From the NCBI GenBank assembly GCA_036362985.1, contig JAYGXS010000004.1, forward strand, positions 9,447,138-9,511,137: 64,000 bases of DNA, in the 5' to 3' direction. This DNA is from Ligula intestinalis. Its lineage: Eukaryota; Platyhelminthes; Cestoda; Diphyllobothriidea; Diphyllobothriidae. This document shows positions 42,105 through 54,925 of the stretch, piece by piece (positions within the stretch are counted from its first letter, which is position 1; every line of letters begins with the position of its first letter). Made by a program: the position numbers and the translations under genes. The notes beneath the pieces are model-generated. The model was not told where the DNA came from and made no database searches. It saw nothing but the letters and a program-made list of their open reading frames with translations.

Positions 42105-43590
42105 CTGAACAGATATGCAGTAGTGTATGTATGTGATGAAAGGTTGGGGATTTGGAGGATTTAACACACATTTGAGGTATTTTATTTAGTTGATTGGATT
42201 GACTTGAGGTGAAAAATACTGTTTACCAGAGTTGAATTTCGTTCCGATCAGTATACTGGGAGAAAAAAGAAGCGGAAATGGGCAAAATTCAGCGTTTGCT
42301 GATATCCGAGGAATTTGCTATGTTATTAAATGCCGCGGAAAAGAACTGCTTATGTGCGCATGTTGCACTTTAAACGAACTTTAATGAAGAGCAAGAAATT
42401 TTTCATTATGTCTGCTCACAAATTTTGTTTTCTCTCCATGAAATTGAGATTGCTGTAATTATGAGTTAGCGCACTATGTTTGGGAAGAGACATGTGAAAT
42501 TAGTTTAAAAAATCCTATTTTGCAAATCTGCTAAGTTTTATGCCATAGAATTGAGTAAAAAAACTTTAAGGCTGTTACGTGCTATACCCTAATTTAAAAT
42601 GCATATTTTTCATATAATTACATATATTGTATATTCGTGACTTATGTTGTAGAACTTCATTTTTCTCGGCAATGCGTTCACATGATTGGGTAGTTCTGAA
42701 ACCATGACATTCGCAGACAGCTGCATAAGAAAAATGTTTAGAAGCTCGTTATTTAGGTAAATGCATTTAAGAAATACCTTATTTTGCAGGTTTTGTTCAG
42801 GGTGTAGAATCTAATAATTATTTATGGACAATTGACTGAACCCAGTGAAAATCATAACGTCTTAATTTGTATTTCAAGGTAGGTCTTAACCTCTTCGTAA
42901 TTGAAATGTTCAAATAATTTCAAAATATGGTGGAATGCAATTACTCTTAGTATTCAAAAATTGCACGTTTACAACTGAACCTAACAATTCTATTTAAATC
43001 TATTAGTCACTGACTGGCATGTCCGCAGGTGAGCTTAAGTAATATATTACTCCCGTCATCTCCCAATGGGGCATATCAAGCGAAACGTGGTTGCCTTAGT
43101 CCGACATAATTCAAGCGATGCATGAACGGAAGAAACGACTAGCAGTTCTCGTAAAAACGTGTTTGGATACATACTCGAAATGTAGGCTCTTCGGTAACAG
43201 CCATACATTATATTGCGCATAATATGGAAGCATATTTATTCGAAAACTTTACAAAATGAATATTTTCCAACGTAATTTTACTTGTGCTGCTTTATTCACT
43301 CAGTGGTTTTCCATGAACAGGCTTCCTCTACATTTAAAACATAAGGTACCTAGTGCGCTCGATTTCCACTTTCTCGGAATAAATAACGTTGCTAAAATGC
43401 TGCAATTTTTGTCAAACTTTTTATTCCTACATAAATCATAATATGCCCAATTATAAATTACGACTATTACTTTATTGCTGTCAGACTTTGGGGGCCGCAT
43501 TTTGGGCTGTGTTTGAATAAAAGGTAGTTTCTTTTAAAAATCCTTGGAGTTCATGAGTTGGGTTACCCACTTAAGTCTGTAAACAATGGT
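42105..43590 (-). repeat. Long inverted repeat, right arm
   Basis: Reverse-complement partner of 27685-29600. Shorter by about 430 bp, so each arm has its own indels. The 12.5 kb between the arms contains the family G, pogo, Tc1, family D and family E elements. Confidence 0.75.
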
Positions 43591-44929
43591 AGACTACATA
43601 CTGAGGTGGCTTAGCTTATAACGTTAATGAGTTATTAATTATATAGAGTTTTTTTATAATTGATTATCATGATGTATTATCGCGAAATATCTGGGTCATA
43701 ACAGCATGCTGACTTTTGAATGTGCGGCTTTTGGGCCACATGCGATAACCACAATTGGTAAAGAATTTAAACTAAATTGTTCCGACTATTTTGAACGCTC
43801 TATTGAGTTCAGATATATCCAATAGAAACCATGAACAAACATGTCCATCCTATGTATTCTTTCGATGGTGACTGACATCTTTATGGATCTTTATATCAAA
43901 ATTCAGGGTTTATTTAGATTTTACAAGAGCTTGTATTTATGTTTCTCAAGACCGTGAATCCTCTATTAGAAATTCATGTTATCTGCGTGTTTGGTAAAGT
44001 TCTTTCTGAATTATTCAGCAGGGTCTGAGATTATTAAACATTTTGTCGTGAGCATATAGGAGTAAAGGCTTAGAAAGGTAACCCTAAAAGCTACAATCTT
44101 CCAGGCCCGGTTCTTTAGGAGATGGGAAGACAGAGTAGACAGAACAGTGTTTTGTATACAGAAATGTTAGGGGAAAGTTGCCAATTGGTCTTGCAAGGCG
44201 TCCGACCGTGAGGCGTTACCGCGACTGCGACGCTCCCAGGCGGAATTCCAAGTGTCTCCGGCCCCAGCCACCAACTTGAGGTCTTGTGTGAGCGGGCTTG
44301 TAATTGGTTGCACTGCGCGAAGCTAAGCCGTGTGTGTCAGTAGATAGCCCCGGTCCTTGAGCGATAAAAAGGCCAGGAGTCGGCCATCATGGTAACCGCA
44401 GCGTAGGCGCGATGAGTCGACGGTTGGGTTAAGGTCAACTACAAGGGCGCTCGTGGGCGAAGGAGGCACTCATTTAACGTTTGTCAATTAGTTTATTATA
44501 GGTAAGGATATGCGAAAAATTAAATTGGCCGACTGATTCAGTAGCTGAAGTAACTGGTGTAAACTGAAATATCAATTAAAACGCAAGTTCTATGGCAAAA
44601 ATCAGCAACCTCAAATACCTACTTTCTCAGTAAAATTTGAACCATAAATCACTAGCGGTAAGGCCCTTATTTTGTGTGCTGCACGTTACCTTAATAATGA
44701 CACGGCACTTCCAAAACAACGCGCATTTTGTAACATGTATTTAGGTATATGTGTAAATTTGAAGGATAACAGGCAATGAATACCCTTGAGGACCCTATTA
44801 GCATCAAGTAACAAAATCGATTGTACAGTCAACATGAAGTTGAAGACACTAAACATAACACAAATTTGAGTGGGTTGTCGCGGGGAATTATGAAACAGTA
44901 TGAAAACAAACTAGATACAGTAAAATGTT
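43591..44929. other. Unassigned, with one family E remnant
   Basis: Apart from 44045-44190 nothing was recognised. 44210-44470 is GC-richer than its surroundings. Confidence 0.4.
44045..44190 (-). repeat. Family E repeat, diverged
   Basis: Minus strand reads CTGTATACAAAACACTGTTC and GAAGATTGTAGCTTTTAGGG in the order of the other family E copies. Confidence 0.5.
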
Positions 44930-45430
44930 TACACAGCTAGTAGTAATAGGCACCTTTTGTCAAATATTATGCAATCAAGTCTTCTTTTAAAATTTGTATT
45001 GGTGTTTGTGGAGACTATCTCGTTTGGTAGCAAGTTCTTAGGTCGTTCTACTCGTTGGCTGAGGAAAAACCTTGTAAGTTTCAGTCGATGCGCTTGTTTT
45101 AGACCACTCAGGTGAGTTGTGTTAGCTAACTCGAAGAAGTCTTCCAGTCTCGGGGAGACAACATTGTCCCGGATTATCTGAAATGTCCCAAGCAGGCTAC
45201 ATTGTAAGTGCCTGTGAGAAAAGGAGAAATATGTCAAACTTTATCAATCTTTGCTGGTATGATAATTCCCTAAGCTCGTCGACCATCTTCGTCACCCTCC
45301 ATTGCATTTGTTCGAGAAGTTTCACATCTTTCTTCAATCATGGTGTCAATCTTGGCTTACCGTTATCAAGGTATGGTCTCACAAATGCGCTAAATATGCT
45401 TTGCTGATCAATGACATCTAATTTATATAG
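44930..45430 (-). pseudogene. LINE reverse transcriptase C-terminal fragment
   Basis: Minus strand: 45400-45240 reads F-V-R-P-Y-L-D-N-G-K, then D-V-K-L-L-E-Q-M-Q-W-R-V-T-K-M-V and E-L-S-Y-Q-Q-R-L (with a stop). 45237-44929 continues F-Q-I-I-R-D-N-V, D-F-F-E-L-A-N-T-T-H-L and L-P-N-E-I-V-S-T-N-T-N-T-N-F-K-R-R-L-D. This is colinear with the thumb and tail of the LINE at 2450-2950, but from a different copy or subfamily. Confidence 0.8.
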
Positions 45431-48400
45431 CTTTGAGTGGCTCAACGCGGACGAGAGCCTTTGCCGTTAGGTAGTTACGAAATAGGTAGGCTCCCGGGCG
45501 TGACAAATACTCAGTTGTAGACCACGCAAAAAGAATACCTTTGGACGTGACAGTGTATTCGTTTAAAACAATCTCCAATCAAAAAGCTCGCAAATTACGA
45601 AAGTCGCAAACGCTCGGGGGTGCGAGTGCGGGTTCGCGTCAACAACTTAGGCGGAGAGTGTGTGTTTACGATGACACCGGCAGGTGCCTTATCTATCTAG
45701 CTTTACTTCTGCCATGGCAGGGGTGTTTCAGGAGGAAAAACAGAGTTAAGACGACGGAATATGGACACCGGCGCAGTGACAAAAGGGCAGCATTCGTAAC
45801 GCCAAATAATACCCGCCCATGCGGAGTTCACATGAACCATTCTTCGAGGAAGAAGTTTTGGACCATTCAGGCCACTTATGGGGCCTCGGTACCTAGTAAG
45901 TTAATAACTGGATGGATGGCGCGACTTGGTACTGTGTGAGCGAGTTGTACCAGAGGCCGGAATGCCCTCACTCACTTCCTACCGTTGAGGTGTAGTCGCT
46001 TGGTGATGAGATTAGGTGCAGTGCTTGGCATGACGCGTACCAAAAGGCACAATGGTACTATGATCTCGAAATTGTTGGCCCGGCTAATAAGGCTTGCCTG
46101 GCTATCTGGTGAAATCCGTAAATAAGGCTGAATTAGAAAGTCTATCATCTGTCCAATAAGCCGCACCGCAAAACCGTCGGTTGATGAGACGTGGTCAGTG
46201 GGGCTTTTGGAATATCACAGAACTATGATTGAGGGCTGCATTTGGTGAGAGCCAATGAAAGTAGATTCCCGCACGAAACAACAAAAACCACACTTAAGCC
46301 CAAAATGGCAGTAGGGAGCTTCCGTTATGTGCAGTTTATGGAAGAGCAGAAACGAAGGCTTCAGGCAACACAAAAATAACATCTTCTTTTTATCGGCAAC
46401 AACTGAGAAGATGTGAAGTAACATTGTCTTTAAACAGGAAACTTACGCCAGTAAATTAGACGCCAGGTGGAGAAAGAAGTCTGTTCTGTATAGACGTAGT
46501 GGGGACTACGTAGGAAGAAGTTGACTGTCGGACTGGTGCACGTCCGATCAGAACAGAGTTCCTTACGAAGTGTGAGAGTAGCAGTTATCATAACGCATGC
46601 AAAGCAGTCTTTTAGTGAGTTGGCATCGAAGGTGATCGACGAGACTGGCATTTGATAAGCCTACAAATGCGCACATGCTAGCAGCCACGAAAGGCAAGAA
46701 ATTGAACGTTTGCGCAATTTTCAGCACCTGCAGGGCCACTAAAGGGACATACTGTATGTGTTAACGCAGCGTGCTGTTATCTGGTTACACCCTACGGACA
46801 GGAATTTTTTCCCTTATTTTCTCGAGACTAGCTCTCTAGCCGTATGTTTCAATGGAAGTGGGGGGGGGATGTGGGGAGCTAAACCAGTATGGATCATCGT
46901 TTTGAGCTTGACAGGATGTTTTGGATCAGTGTACGCGTATTTCTGCTTGTCATTCAGTATTCGAAGGAATAGTGGACTTAACACTCACCGTGCACGTGAA
47001 ACAGGAGATGATGCGTGAGCAGCCCTGATGGTTTAGTGTAAACTGGAAATCTAAAATAAACAGACAACAAGGTCAAACAATGCGATCTTAAAAAAGCGAA
47101 AGTTTCAACAAATTGTTTTTGTGCAGATCCAGCCATGTGTTGGAAGTGTTTGATGCTAAAAATACTGCTCATAATCAATGCTATGTTTTCGTGAACATTT
47201 TCAGAGGAAAAAAAATGCGTGCGTCTCGTCGTTCAGACGCCGGGGCTACAGTTTGTGGTTCAAACTTTGAGACCTTCAGGAGGAGTCTGCGATCTCCAAG
47301 TAAGTAGTTTTCATGGATGAATCCGAGCGGTCAGACGATTACCCACATTCAAAGGAAAGTCATGAAGTTGAAAGACTATCCTCCAGGCATTTAACAACAC
47401 AATTTAATCTCAGCAGACGTGAAGAAATTCACTTGGAGAAAGTTATCCTCAGATGTTGTATTTTTAGGAATGTTCGTCCCCTTGTACACGAAAAAGAAGT
47501 GAATTTATATCAGACTTCTGGTAATGTTGCCGCGAAAGGAATGTGTGTTGAGACAAAAAACGGAAAAAACCCCAAATACACCGATTAGCGGCCTCACTAA
47601 ATGCATCAGAATCGTAAAGCTAGGCAGGTTTTTTTTTACTCACTTGGTTAATTTCTGCATAAAGCATGCCCTTACCCATTACATCTTTACTAGGGTAGTG
47701 AAAGAGAGTTGAGCAAGGACGCGATGGAAGGGTATGCGGATATTTTTAGATTAGGCCTGTAAAAAAGTAATTTATGGCCAATGCCGGCCGAAGTCCGGCG
47801 CCAACTAGTTTTTTTATGCCATAAAGCTGCACTCAGAGTACCAGTCGACCAATGTACATGCAATCACAGGTAGCGTACTTGCACGGCAGATACCAAATGA
47901 AAATCTGCTTTCGACAAGGTAGTTTGCTAAAACTCTCCTCAGAATCATGGTTTCCCCGGTATGCAGCTCCCGCTATACGGCGCACGGTACTTTCCCAAAT
48001 AGGCATCGCCCCAAAGAAGGGATTATTCCAAGCACAGGTTTTATTTAACAGCTAGGAGAAAATCATGCACAACCATTAAAGATGTTTTATGCCACCGATA
48101 GGCCTATAAGCAGGATGCAGAAACCTTTTAACTTCTCAGAAAATCAGTTGGTTGTTAGGCCGACTTAACGAACAGCCTAACAGGCTGATAGTATGCAAAC
48201 GTGAGGCGCGCTAAGGGTAGGCTATCGATCGGCTTACAGTCGGCGAAGCATGATGACAGGCAATCAATCAGTAACTTGAAATCCAAACTACTGTCAGCCA
48301 TTGAGTCACCAGCCAATAATACTGGAAAATATTTCAGGATAGGTGTTGATTGGCTCAATGGACATCGTGTTACGCGGTTTTTTATCCTAAATACGTTGTA

Positions 48401-49229
48401 CCTATAACAGTAAAAGACTTCTGCCGTTGCACACTTCTGGTCGTGTTCTTCCTTTAGAGAGACACAAGGCTTTATAAAGTGGTGATATCTCGGCCAGGGC
48501 TTCCGTAACAACATTGGCGAACATACGTACACTTTCACGAAAGCCTCATCGCTCACAACATTTAGATGGAAATGGGGTAAGCATTAAACAGCCAATCAAT
48601 AATGGTCATCTTAACCTACAAGTTTGTTGAAGGAAAACCTGGATGCAGCCTATAAGAGAAATGTGGTTATGTGGCGGGGAGAGAGAGGTTGGTGAAACTG
48701 TTCCGGGGGATTAGAAGGGAGTCGTGGAGAGAAAGACAGTGCCCGGAAGACTGCAGTTATGCGACCGTTGACCATGTCAGCCAAGACTGGCTTTCGTAAC
48801 CGGTCACTTCAGCAGTTGCTATCAGCATTGATCCAAGGACTTGGGGCAGTTTTATGGGATCTTAAGCATCTTCCTAAAAGGTTGGTCGGGGTCTACACGA
48901 TACCCGAAATCGAAAAATGCGTGCGAGAATAGCGTTTTTTACGCTCCTGACTTCAATTTTGTCAGCCGTGCTAGGAGTTTGTCCCTTATTTTATAGATGA
49001 ACGGCGACTCATTAGGAGCATGTCAATACCCGACTTTCCATCGTCTTTGTCTACAATTGCACCCTATCCTTGTCTTCGCCGTGAAAGAGAGGGTCATTTG
49101 GGACTAAAAAGCAAACCTGCCAACGCAAACTCTCGCTAATGACGTCTTCTTAAGAGTGCAGTCGCCACATTTCCTTAAACGGTGACTTCAAGAAATAGCG
49201 TCTCCTTCGAATGTCCAGAAACTCACATT
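45431..49229. other. No gene recognised
   Basis: 3.8 kb without identifiable domains. One exon-like frame at 47126-47299 is listed under findings. A G9 run is at 46860-46868. Confidence 0.35.
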
Positions 49230-50565
49230 TCGGTATATATTCTTGATGTATATCTTATTTTAAAGGTTTTGAAGTAAAGGTCGAACGGAATCTTTATTGA
49301 AGTATGAATATAGAAGGACACTAAAAAGCTGGAAATTTTAAAAGAATCCAAAGGTTGATGTTAAATAAAGAGTTATTCATTTATCGTAACATGTCGAAAA
49401 CAATTTCACTCAAAATGTTCCTTTTATGTCTAGAAGTCGTAAACGTTACGTTTTAAACTTAAGAGAATATTTGCATGTTTTCTTCTAATTTATAGCAATT
49501 TTTTACGTCTCCAAAACTTTGGGCATTCTCGGGAAAATTTAATCTTTTTAACAAACACTTGGTACTTCTTATATTTCTCTTAAGATTTTAATTTGCCTAA
49601 TGTTGTTCCTTCTTATTCTTAAGTCATCGTTAATGCGTTCATGACGGCATGCGAAAAATGGTCCAACATTAACGAACTTGAGCCTTTCGCGAGCAGCACT
49701 CACCACACTGTACTTTGGTCAAACTAAGTCTCAGAACGGAATAGGACTCTGGTGGGCGGGATATTTGCACTTATACACAGACTAAGGAACCATTAACGGA
49801 GGCTGAAGGAACGCGAAGCTCACTTGATTTTTACCTCTCGCAAGAACTAACGCTTCACATGTGCTTCCGCTGGATTCGTCAAATGGGCGTTGACTGGAGA
49901 ATTGGCGTCCCAGCCATCGCGTTCACTTGTTCTCCCAGAGACCCACGTTTTTGCTTGCTTCGGCAAGTTCTCGTGTCAAATCTTACAGCATAACTGCTGT
50001 CATGTGTGACAGTCGTCGCCTCTGACAACATGGATTAATTCATGTGCCACTCGACAGAACATCAAATTCGGCAACAAAAGGTGTGCGCTAACCTAGGACA
50101 AGACTGTATGTTTCTGCTTGCTTATTTTAGCAACATAGTAAGCATGACATGACGCGCACCGCATTTGTTTTCACGCTGTTCCGCGGATTGCAGTAAAGTA
50201 GTTCGCTAGGTCCTCCAGCAACCTTTGCGCTTCACGGCGCAGAACCACTGCGTAAACAACACTTAACGCAGAAAAGGCTAGGAAGATTGGAGTGGCCATT
50301 TCTGAATTATTAGCAATCGTTAGCCAGTCCTACTCAACCCCGAGTCCCACTGGGCATCATTCGTGGTCCAAAGGCTAGCTAGCTTTCCTAACCAATGTGT
50401 CACGGGCTAGTTGCCGTGCCGGTTTCGATCACGAATATGCACACCGTGGCAGATGGTCGCTCACCAGTTGGTTACAGAACGCAGTCGTCCGGCTGTGCCT
50501 ACGGGCTCACACTTGAGCCCTGTTAGCAGGCACACAGCAGCCAGTTACATAGGCAGAACCTATAT
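49230..50565 (-). repeat. Composite inverted duplication, left copy (PLE-like plus family D SINE)
   Basis: Reverse complement of 53925-54925. In the minus-strand reading order: a segment with GAGCCCGTAGGCACAGCCGG (50565-50410), a family D SINE (50420-50265), a short coding-like piece reading L-R-R-E-A-Q-R-L-L-E-D-L (about 50260-50165), and a decayed family A-type PLE endonuclease end (about 49970-49690). It carries an extra ~90 bp near 49985-50040 that the partner lacks. Confidence 0.75.
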
Positions 50566-52734
50566 TAAAAACAATGGCTTGCAGGTGACTCCCCAGTGCA
50601 AAAGAGAGGTGTTTTCGTAGGTCATCATATCACGACCTGGACAGATTTTCAAAGTGATTCTTGTTGCTTTTATCATCTTCAGCAATTCCAACAGATCAGA
50701 ACAAGCGCCGTAAAAGTCCGTCAAGTACTATATGCTAAATAACCTGATGGACACTTGAGCAAAAATAAGGGTTTCGAAACAAAAAAACTGCAGTGCACAT
50801 ACGAAGTTCAAACAAAGCTAGAACACTAAACAAACGCATCATGCGCTAGTGTCCGAATGGATGGCCTTACGCAAACTCGCAAGTAGGGTTACTATTTTCA
50901 TAACCTATTCAAAGCAATTAACCCAAACACAAATCTTCACCGCAAATCTGAAGATGATTCTTACTCCCAATAAAACGGGATTAGAAACTTGACGAGTAGT
51001 AAAGGTGGTGTACCTCCTTCCGCAGACATTCGGTCTTGCCCCCACTCCCCTCCATTTAAAAGTAACATAACCATCTGCCCCCATCTTTAACACTAGACGC
51101 CCTTACTTGCCATTTATACCTTTGGAATTATCGTAAACCTCGATTTCTTAACATTATATATTGGTTAACGCCATAATGTTTATCATACACTTGATTGTTT
51201 CCCATTTTGGTGGTAACGCCCCTTTTTGTTTCACCTCACCCCATTTTATTTGTCTTCACGTCCTATATTGGTCCCGCAAAAAGTAACATTATCTCGCTGC
51301 GTAGAAACTTTGTGTAACTGTAGAATATTGGGATTCTATAACGAAACAGATGCTTAAGGCTGGTCTACGTAGAAGCAATCTCCCTTAAATCGATAACAAC
51401 ATCTTAGAGCTAAGAACGCCTCTACACAAGCTAAAAAGTAGAAACCAGGCCGGCCTTAACACTTTGACTGCGACTCCCAAAAATAGCCCGTAGTTTGCCA
51501 TATTGCGTGTACCACATATGGCGCACGTCGCAGGCAAAGTGTTAAGCATCTGGTTAATTACAGAACCCTAATATTCCACAGGTGGCTTTGCGCAAACTTT
51601 CATTGAGGAACAGATTTCCTATTCATCTCTCTAACGGGAATCCAAAGCTTAACTCCTAACCTTACACTGAACTCAACCATTCTTCCAGCCTTTCCTTAAA
51701 GCTAACGCAACTTTGAACTTGCCAGTGACCCCAATCCTCCTGGAACCTTGCACGTTGCCTCTGTACTAAGAGAAGTGAGAGAGCTTTTTTCCCTAAATCT
51801 TGACCCTTATCTCTCATTCAGGATTATTCCTATTTCCGAGACCCGCGCTAAGTGTCTGTGCCAACAAAAGCCAAATAATTTTCATCTTCGAGTTATAGAG
51901 GGCGATAACGGGTGGTCGCAATTTTTATACTTTCCGGACCGTGGAGCAAATTATCTACCAAAATTTACATCGTACCGACGTAGAATACATGGCGTTAAGT
52001 ATGCTCCGTTGTGTACTTATCTTTAAGGCCATAATAGCAACATTAAATCGAGCGTAATGCAGTTACAGAGGCGCTGGAAACTGCCCCACCTTACACAACT
52101 TCTATTTTGATAGGAAACATCACCAACAAGAAGTTAGATCTACAATGGCTGCCCCGCGTTCGGTACTGTTGCGGCGCTTGCTCTGATCTCTTCTAGTTGC
52201 TGATGACGATACAAATAACAACAATCACATTGCAACCTTTCAAAATCATGAAATGGTGATCGACGAAATCACCTCGTTTTTGCACTGGAGTGTCACCTGC
52301 AAGCCCTTGCCGTTAATGCCCGGAATAATGCCAGCAACATTTAATTTCACAGAACAGTATTGCAAGTGCTGCAAGAAACTTGCTTTACTTTGTAAATGTT
52401 TGGTAATTCCTCGCATACCGGCAAAAAGTGAATTCCGAGAACTCAGAAATAATAATGGACAGCACTAGGCAAATTTAAAACCTTCAAGAAATACAAAAAA
52501 AGTACTACGTTTTTTAAGAAAAAGAAAATTTTCCCTATAATCCCCAAGTTCCGCGGACATTAAAAGGTAGCTATAAATTAGAAAAACATTTCAATCTTAT
52601 TGTAAGTTGGAAACAAAGCGCTATTAATATTTTCATATAAAAAAACTTTTCTTGAGGCAAAACCTTTTTTATACAGTATCATTAGTAGAGAAGCATTAAT
52701 CGAATATCTTCCACAAATAGTGTGACATGATTTT
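50566..52734. other. No gene recognised; contains a piggyBac-type MITE
   Basis: Apart from the MITE at 51460-51541 nothing was identified. The 92-codon frame at 51748-52026 starts at a non-ATG codon and lacks a domain. Confidence 0.4.
51460..51541. mobile_element. piggyBac-type MITE (82 bp)
   Basis: Terminal inverted repeats CACTTTGACTGCGAC and GTCGCAGGCAAAGTG match at 14 of 15 positions. The element is flanked on both sides by TTAA (51456-51459 and 51542-51545), the target-site duplication specific to piggyBac transposases. No coding capacity; it must have been moved in trans. Confidence 0.8.
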
Positions 52735-53925
52735 ACCGTTTTCAGTGTATTCATGTGGTCATTCACAAAGCCCGTTTCTGTGCGATGTTTACATCAAAAC
52801 CTTTAAAATAAGATACAAATTAATAGTACTTACCGAAAAAATGAGTTTTTGAACATTAATTCTCATCAAGATGACCATTTGGATCATATTTAAAAATGCC
52901 TCAAAAGCAAAAACCACACTGTGGATGATAAAAATTTCCGCAATTGAATTCTGATATTGGTATTCCCAAGATTAATAAAACAAGACTTTCCATTACAGGT
53001 AAGGTTTTCAAAAAGTGTTCTAATTGGATATTCGGCTGACGAATTTCTGTTTATATTAATTTTTTTACGAGGGTATGGCACAATTAAATTTGATACTTTT
53101 GACAATTTTTTAAAGCAACCCGAAGATAAACGAGTCAATTTGACTGGAGATGTAAGAACTTACTTTTCGTTTTATAATGGATTATTTTTCACATAAAAAG
53201 ATTAATTCAACAACCTGTTGTAAGCCTGTGAATGCAAAAATAAACGGCCAGATATATGGCAATTTTTTGAAATAATTTTGCTTCTTCTGTCTCTTCTGTT
53301 TCTAAATAACCCTCAAGTGGAATGTGTAGTAAAGAAAAACTATATTTTTCATAATTTACATTCAATATGGGTTTCTTTGCATTACCTTTGCGGTAACATA
53401 TGCGGACACTTTGTTAATGGGCAGGGAGAGCGGTGCAATAAAACAAAATTCTGACTAAAACCTTCGGTTACTGCATTTTGTGCAAAAACTTGAGAGGTAA
53501 GCTTAACAAAATTTTTAAAAAATAAATCATCCTGCAAACAAGTGCGATTTCTTACACTTGGCTTCACTTACAGTTAAGCAACTTTGGATAAAATTTTTCA
53601 GTTCTATAGGGCATAACTTTTCCGCTTTCTTTTACTCATTATGGGATTCTTTCATAGCACAGTGTATATTAATCAAATGTTTGATTCTGTCCTACCTTAT
53701 AGAATAGGAATTTGTTTCTTTTTAAATTTACACTTGTTTTCGCCAAATAAGTGCCTATTTCGCTCCATAATTTTAACTTAGTGGGCAGTTGTCCAAACTA
53801 AAGCCCTTCTGATTACTAAATCCATTCAGTTGATAAAAATAATCTGGCAAAATGTATGCTAAACTACCTAGTTAAATTTCGTCATTAAAGTTTCTTGCAG
53901 CACTCGCAGTACTGTATGTTGCTAC
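52735..53925 (+). repeat. Direct repeat R, copy 1
   Basis: About 1.2 kb AT-rich, matching 54895-56080 in the same orientation. Landmarks in order: TTTTAGTGT/TTTTCAGTGT, AAAATGCCTCAAAA, GGCTGACGAATTTCTG versus AGCTGACAAATATCTG, TTTGACAATTT, AAAATAATCTGGCAAAATG versus AAAATAACGTGACAAAATT, and GCAGCACTCG at the end. Confidence 0.75.
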
Positions 53926-54925
53926 TATAGCTTCTGCGCCTGCTAACAGGGCTCAAGTGTGAGCCCGTAGGCACAACCGGACGAGTGAGTTCTGTAACCA
54001 CCTGGTGAGCGCCTATCTGCGATGGTGTGTATATTCGTGATCGAAACTGGCATGTCAAATAATCCGTGCTGCAGTAGTTAAAAAACCTAGACTTGTAACC
54101 AACAATGATGCCTGCTCGGAGCTCGGGTGTGACACGGGGCTGGATATTACTGGCTGATGACTGCTAATAATTCAGAAGCGGCCATTCTAGTTTCCCTAGC
54201 CTTTGTTGGTAATGTTCTGAAGGTTAGTTTTCTTTATGCAGCGGTTCTGTCCCGTGAAGCGGAAAGGTTGCTGGAGTACCTAGCTACCTTCTTCCGCATA
54301 ATCCGCAAACATAGACGTATAGTCTAGTCCAATGTCATCACAAACCCACCCTTTATTGCCGGATTTGATTTTCTGTAGGACGCCACATGAGTCCCTGTGA
54401 CAAGAACACATGCCAAAACTCGCAAAATGCAAGTCCCTGGGAGAAGAAGTAAACTCGATGGTTGGGACGCCAATGCCCCAGTCAACGCCCATTCGACGAA
54501 ACCAGTGCGAGCACATGTGAGGCGTAAATTCTTGCGAGAGGTGAAAAGCAAGTGAGCTACGCGTTCCTTAAGCCTTCGTTAACGGGGCCCTAGTTCGTGG
54601 AAAGTGTAATTATCCCGCCCACCAGAGTCCTATTCGGTTCTGAGACTTAGTTTGACCAAAGAACAGTATGGCGAGTGCTGCATGCAAAGAGCCTTAGTTT
54701 GTAAAAGTTGGTCCATTGCCCAAATACTGTCGTAAAAGCATTTTGGAAACCGTAGAAATTATAAGAAACAACATGCGGCATTAGTACTTAAAAGAAGTAT
54801 AAGTTGTACCCAGTGTTTGTGAGGAAAAATAAAACTTACTTTTGTATTTGTTTGTTTACCGATCTTTATCTAAAGATGTGCCTATTTTGGTGTAATTTCC
54901 AGCGTTTTTAGTGTCCTCATGCGTT
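53925..54925 (+). repeat. Composite inverted duplication, right copy
   Basis: Plus strand: GAGCCCGTAGGCACAACCGG segment, family D SINE (54085-54225, core CTGATGA present but GAAA changed to GAAG), coding-like piece reading L-S-R-E-A-E-R-L-L-E-Y-L (about 54250-54290), and a decayed PLE endonuclease end around 54390-54560. It sits exactly between the two direct R repeats. Confidence 0.75.

Noticed and set aside
27685..43590. Maverick/Polinton with long terminal inverted repeats
   Set aside because: No polymerase B, integrase, ATPase or capsid-like frames between the arms; content is unrelated small transposons.
45541..45939. 132-codon ORF as a gene
   Set aside because: Does not start at ATG as far as I can tell, has a basic random-looking composition and no recognised motif.
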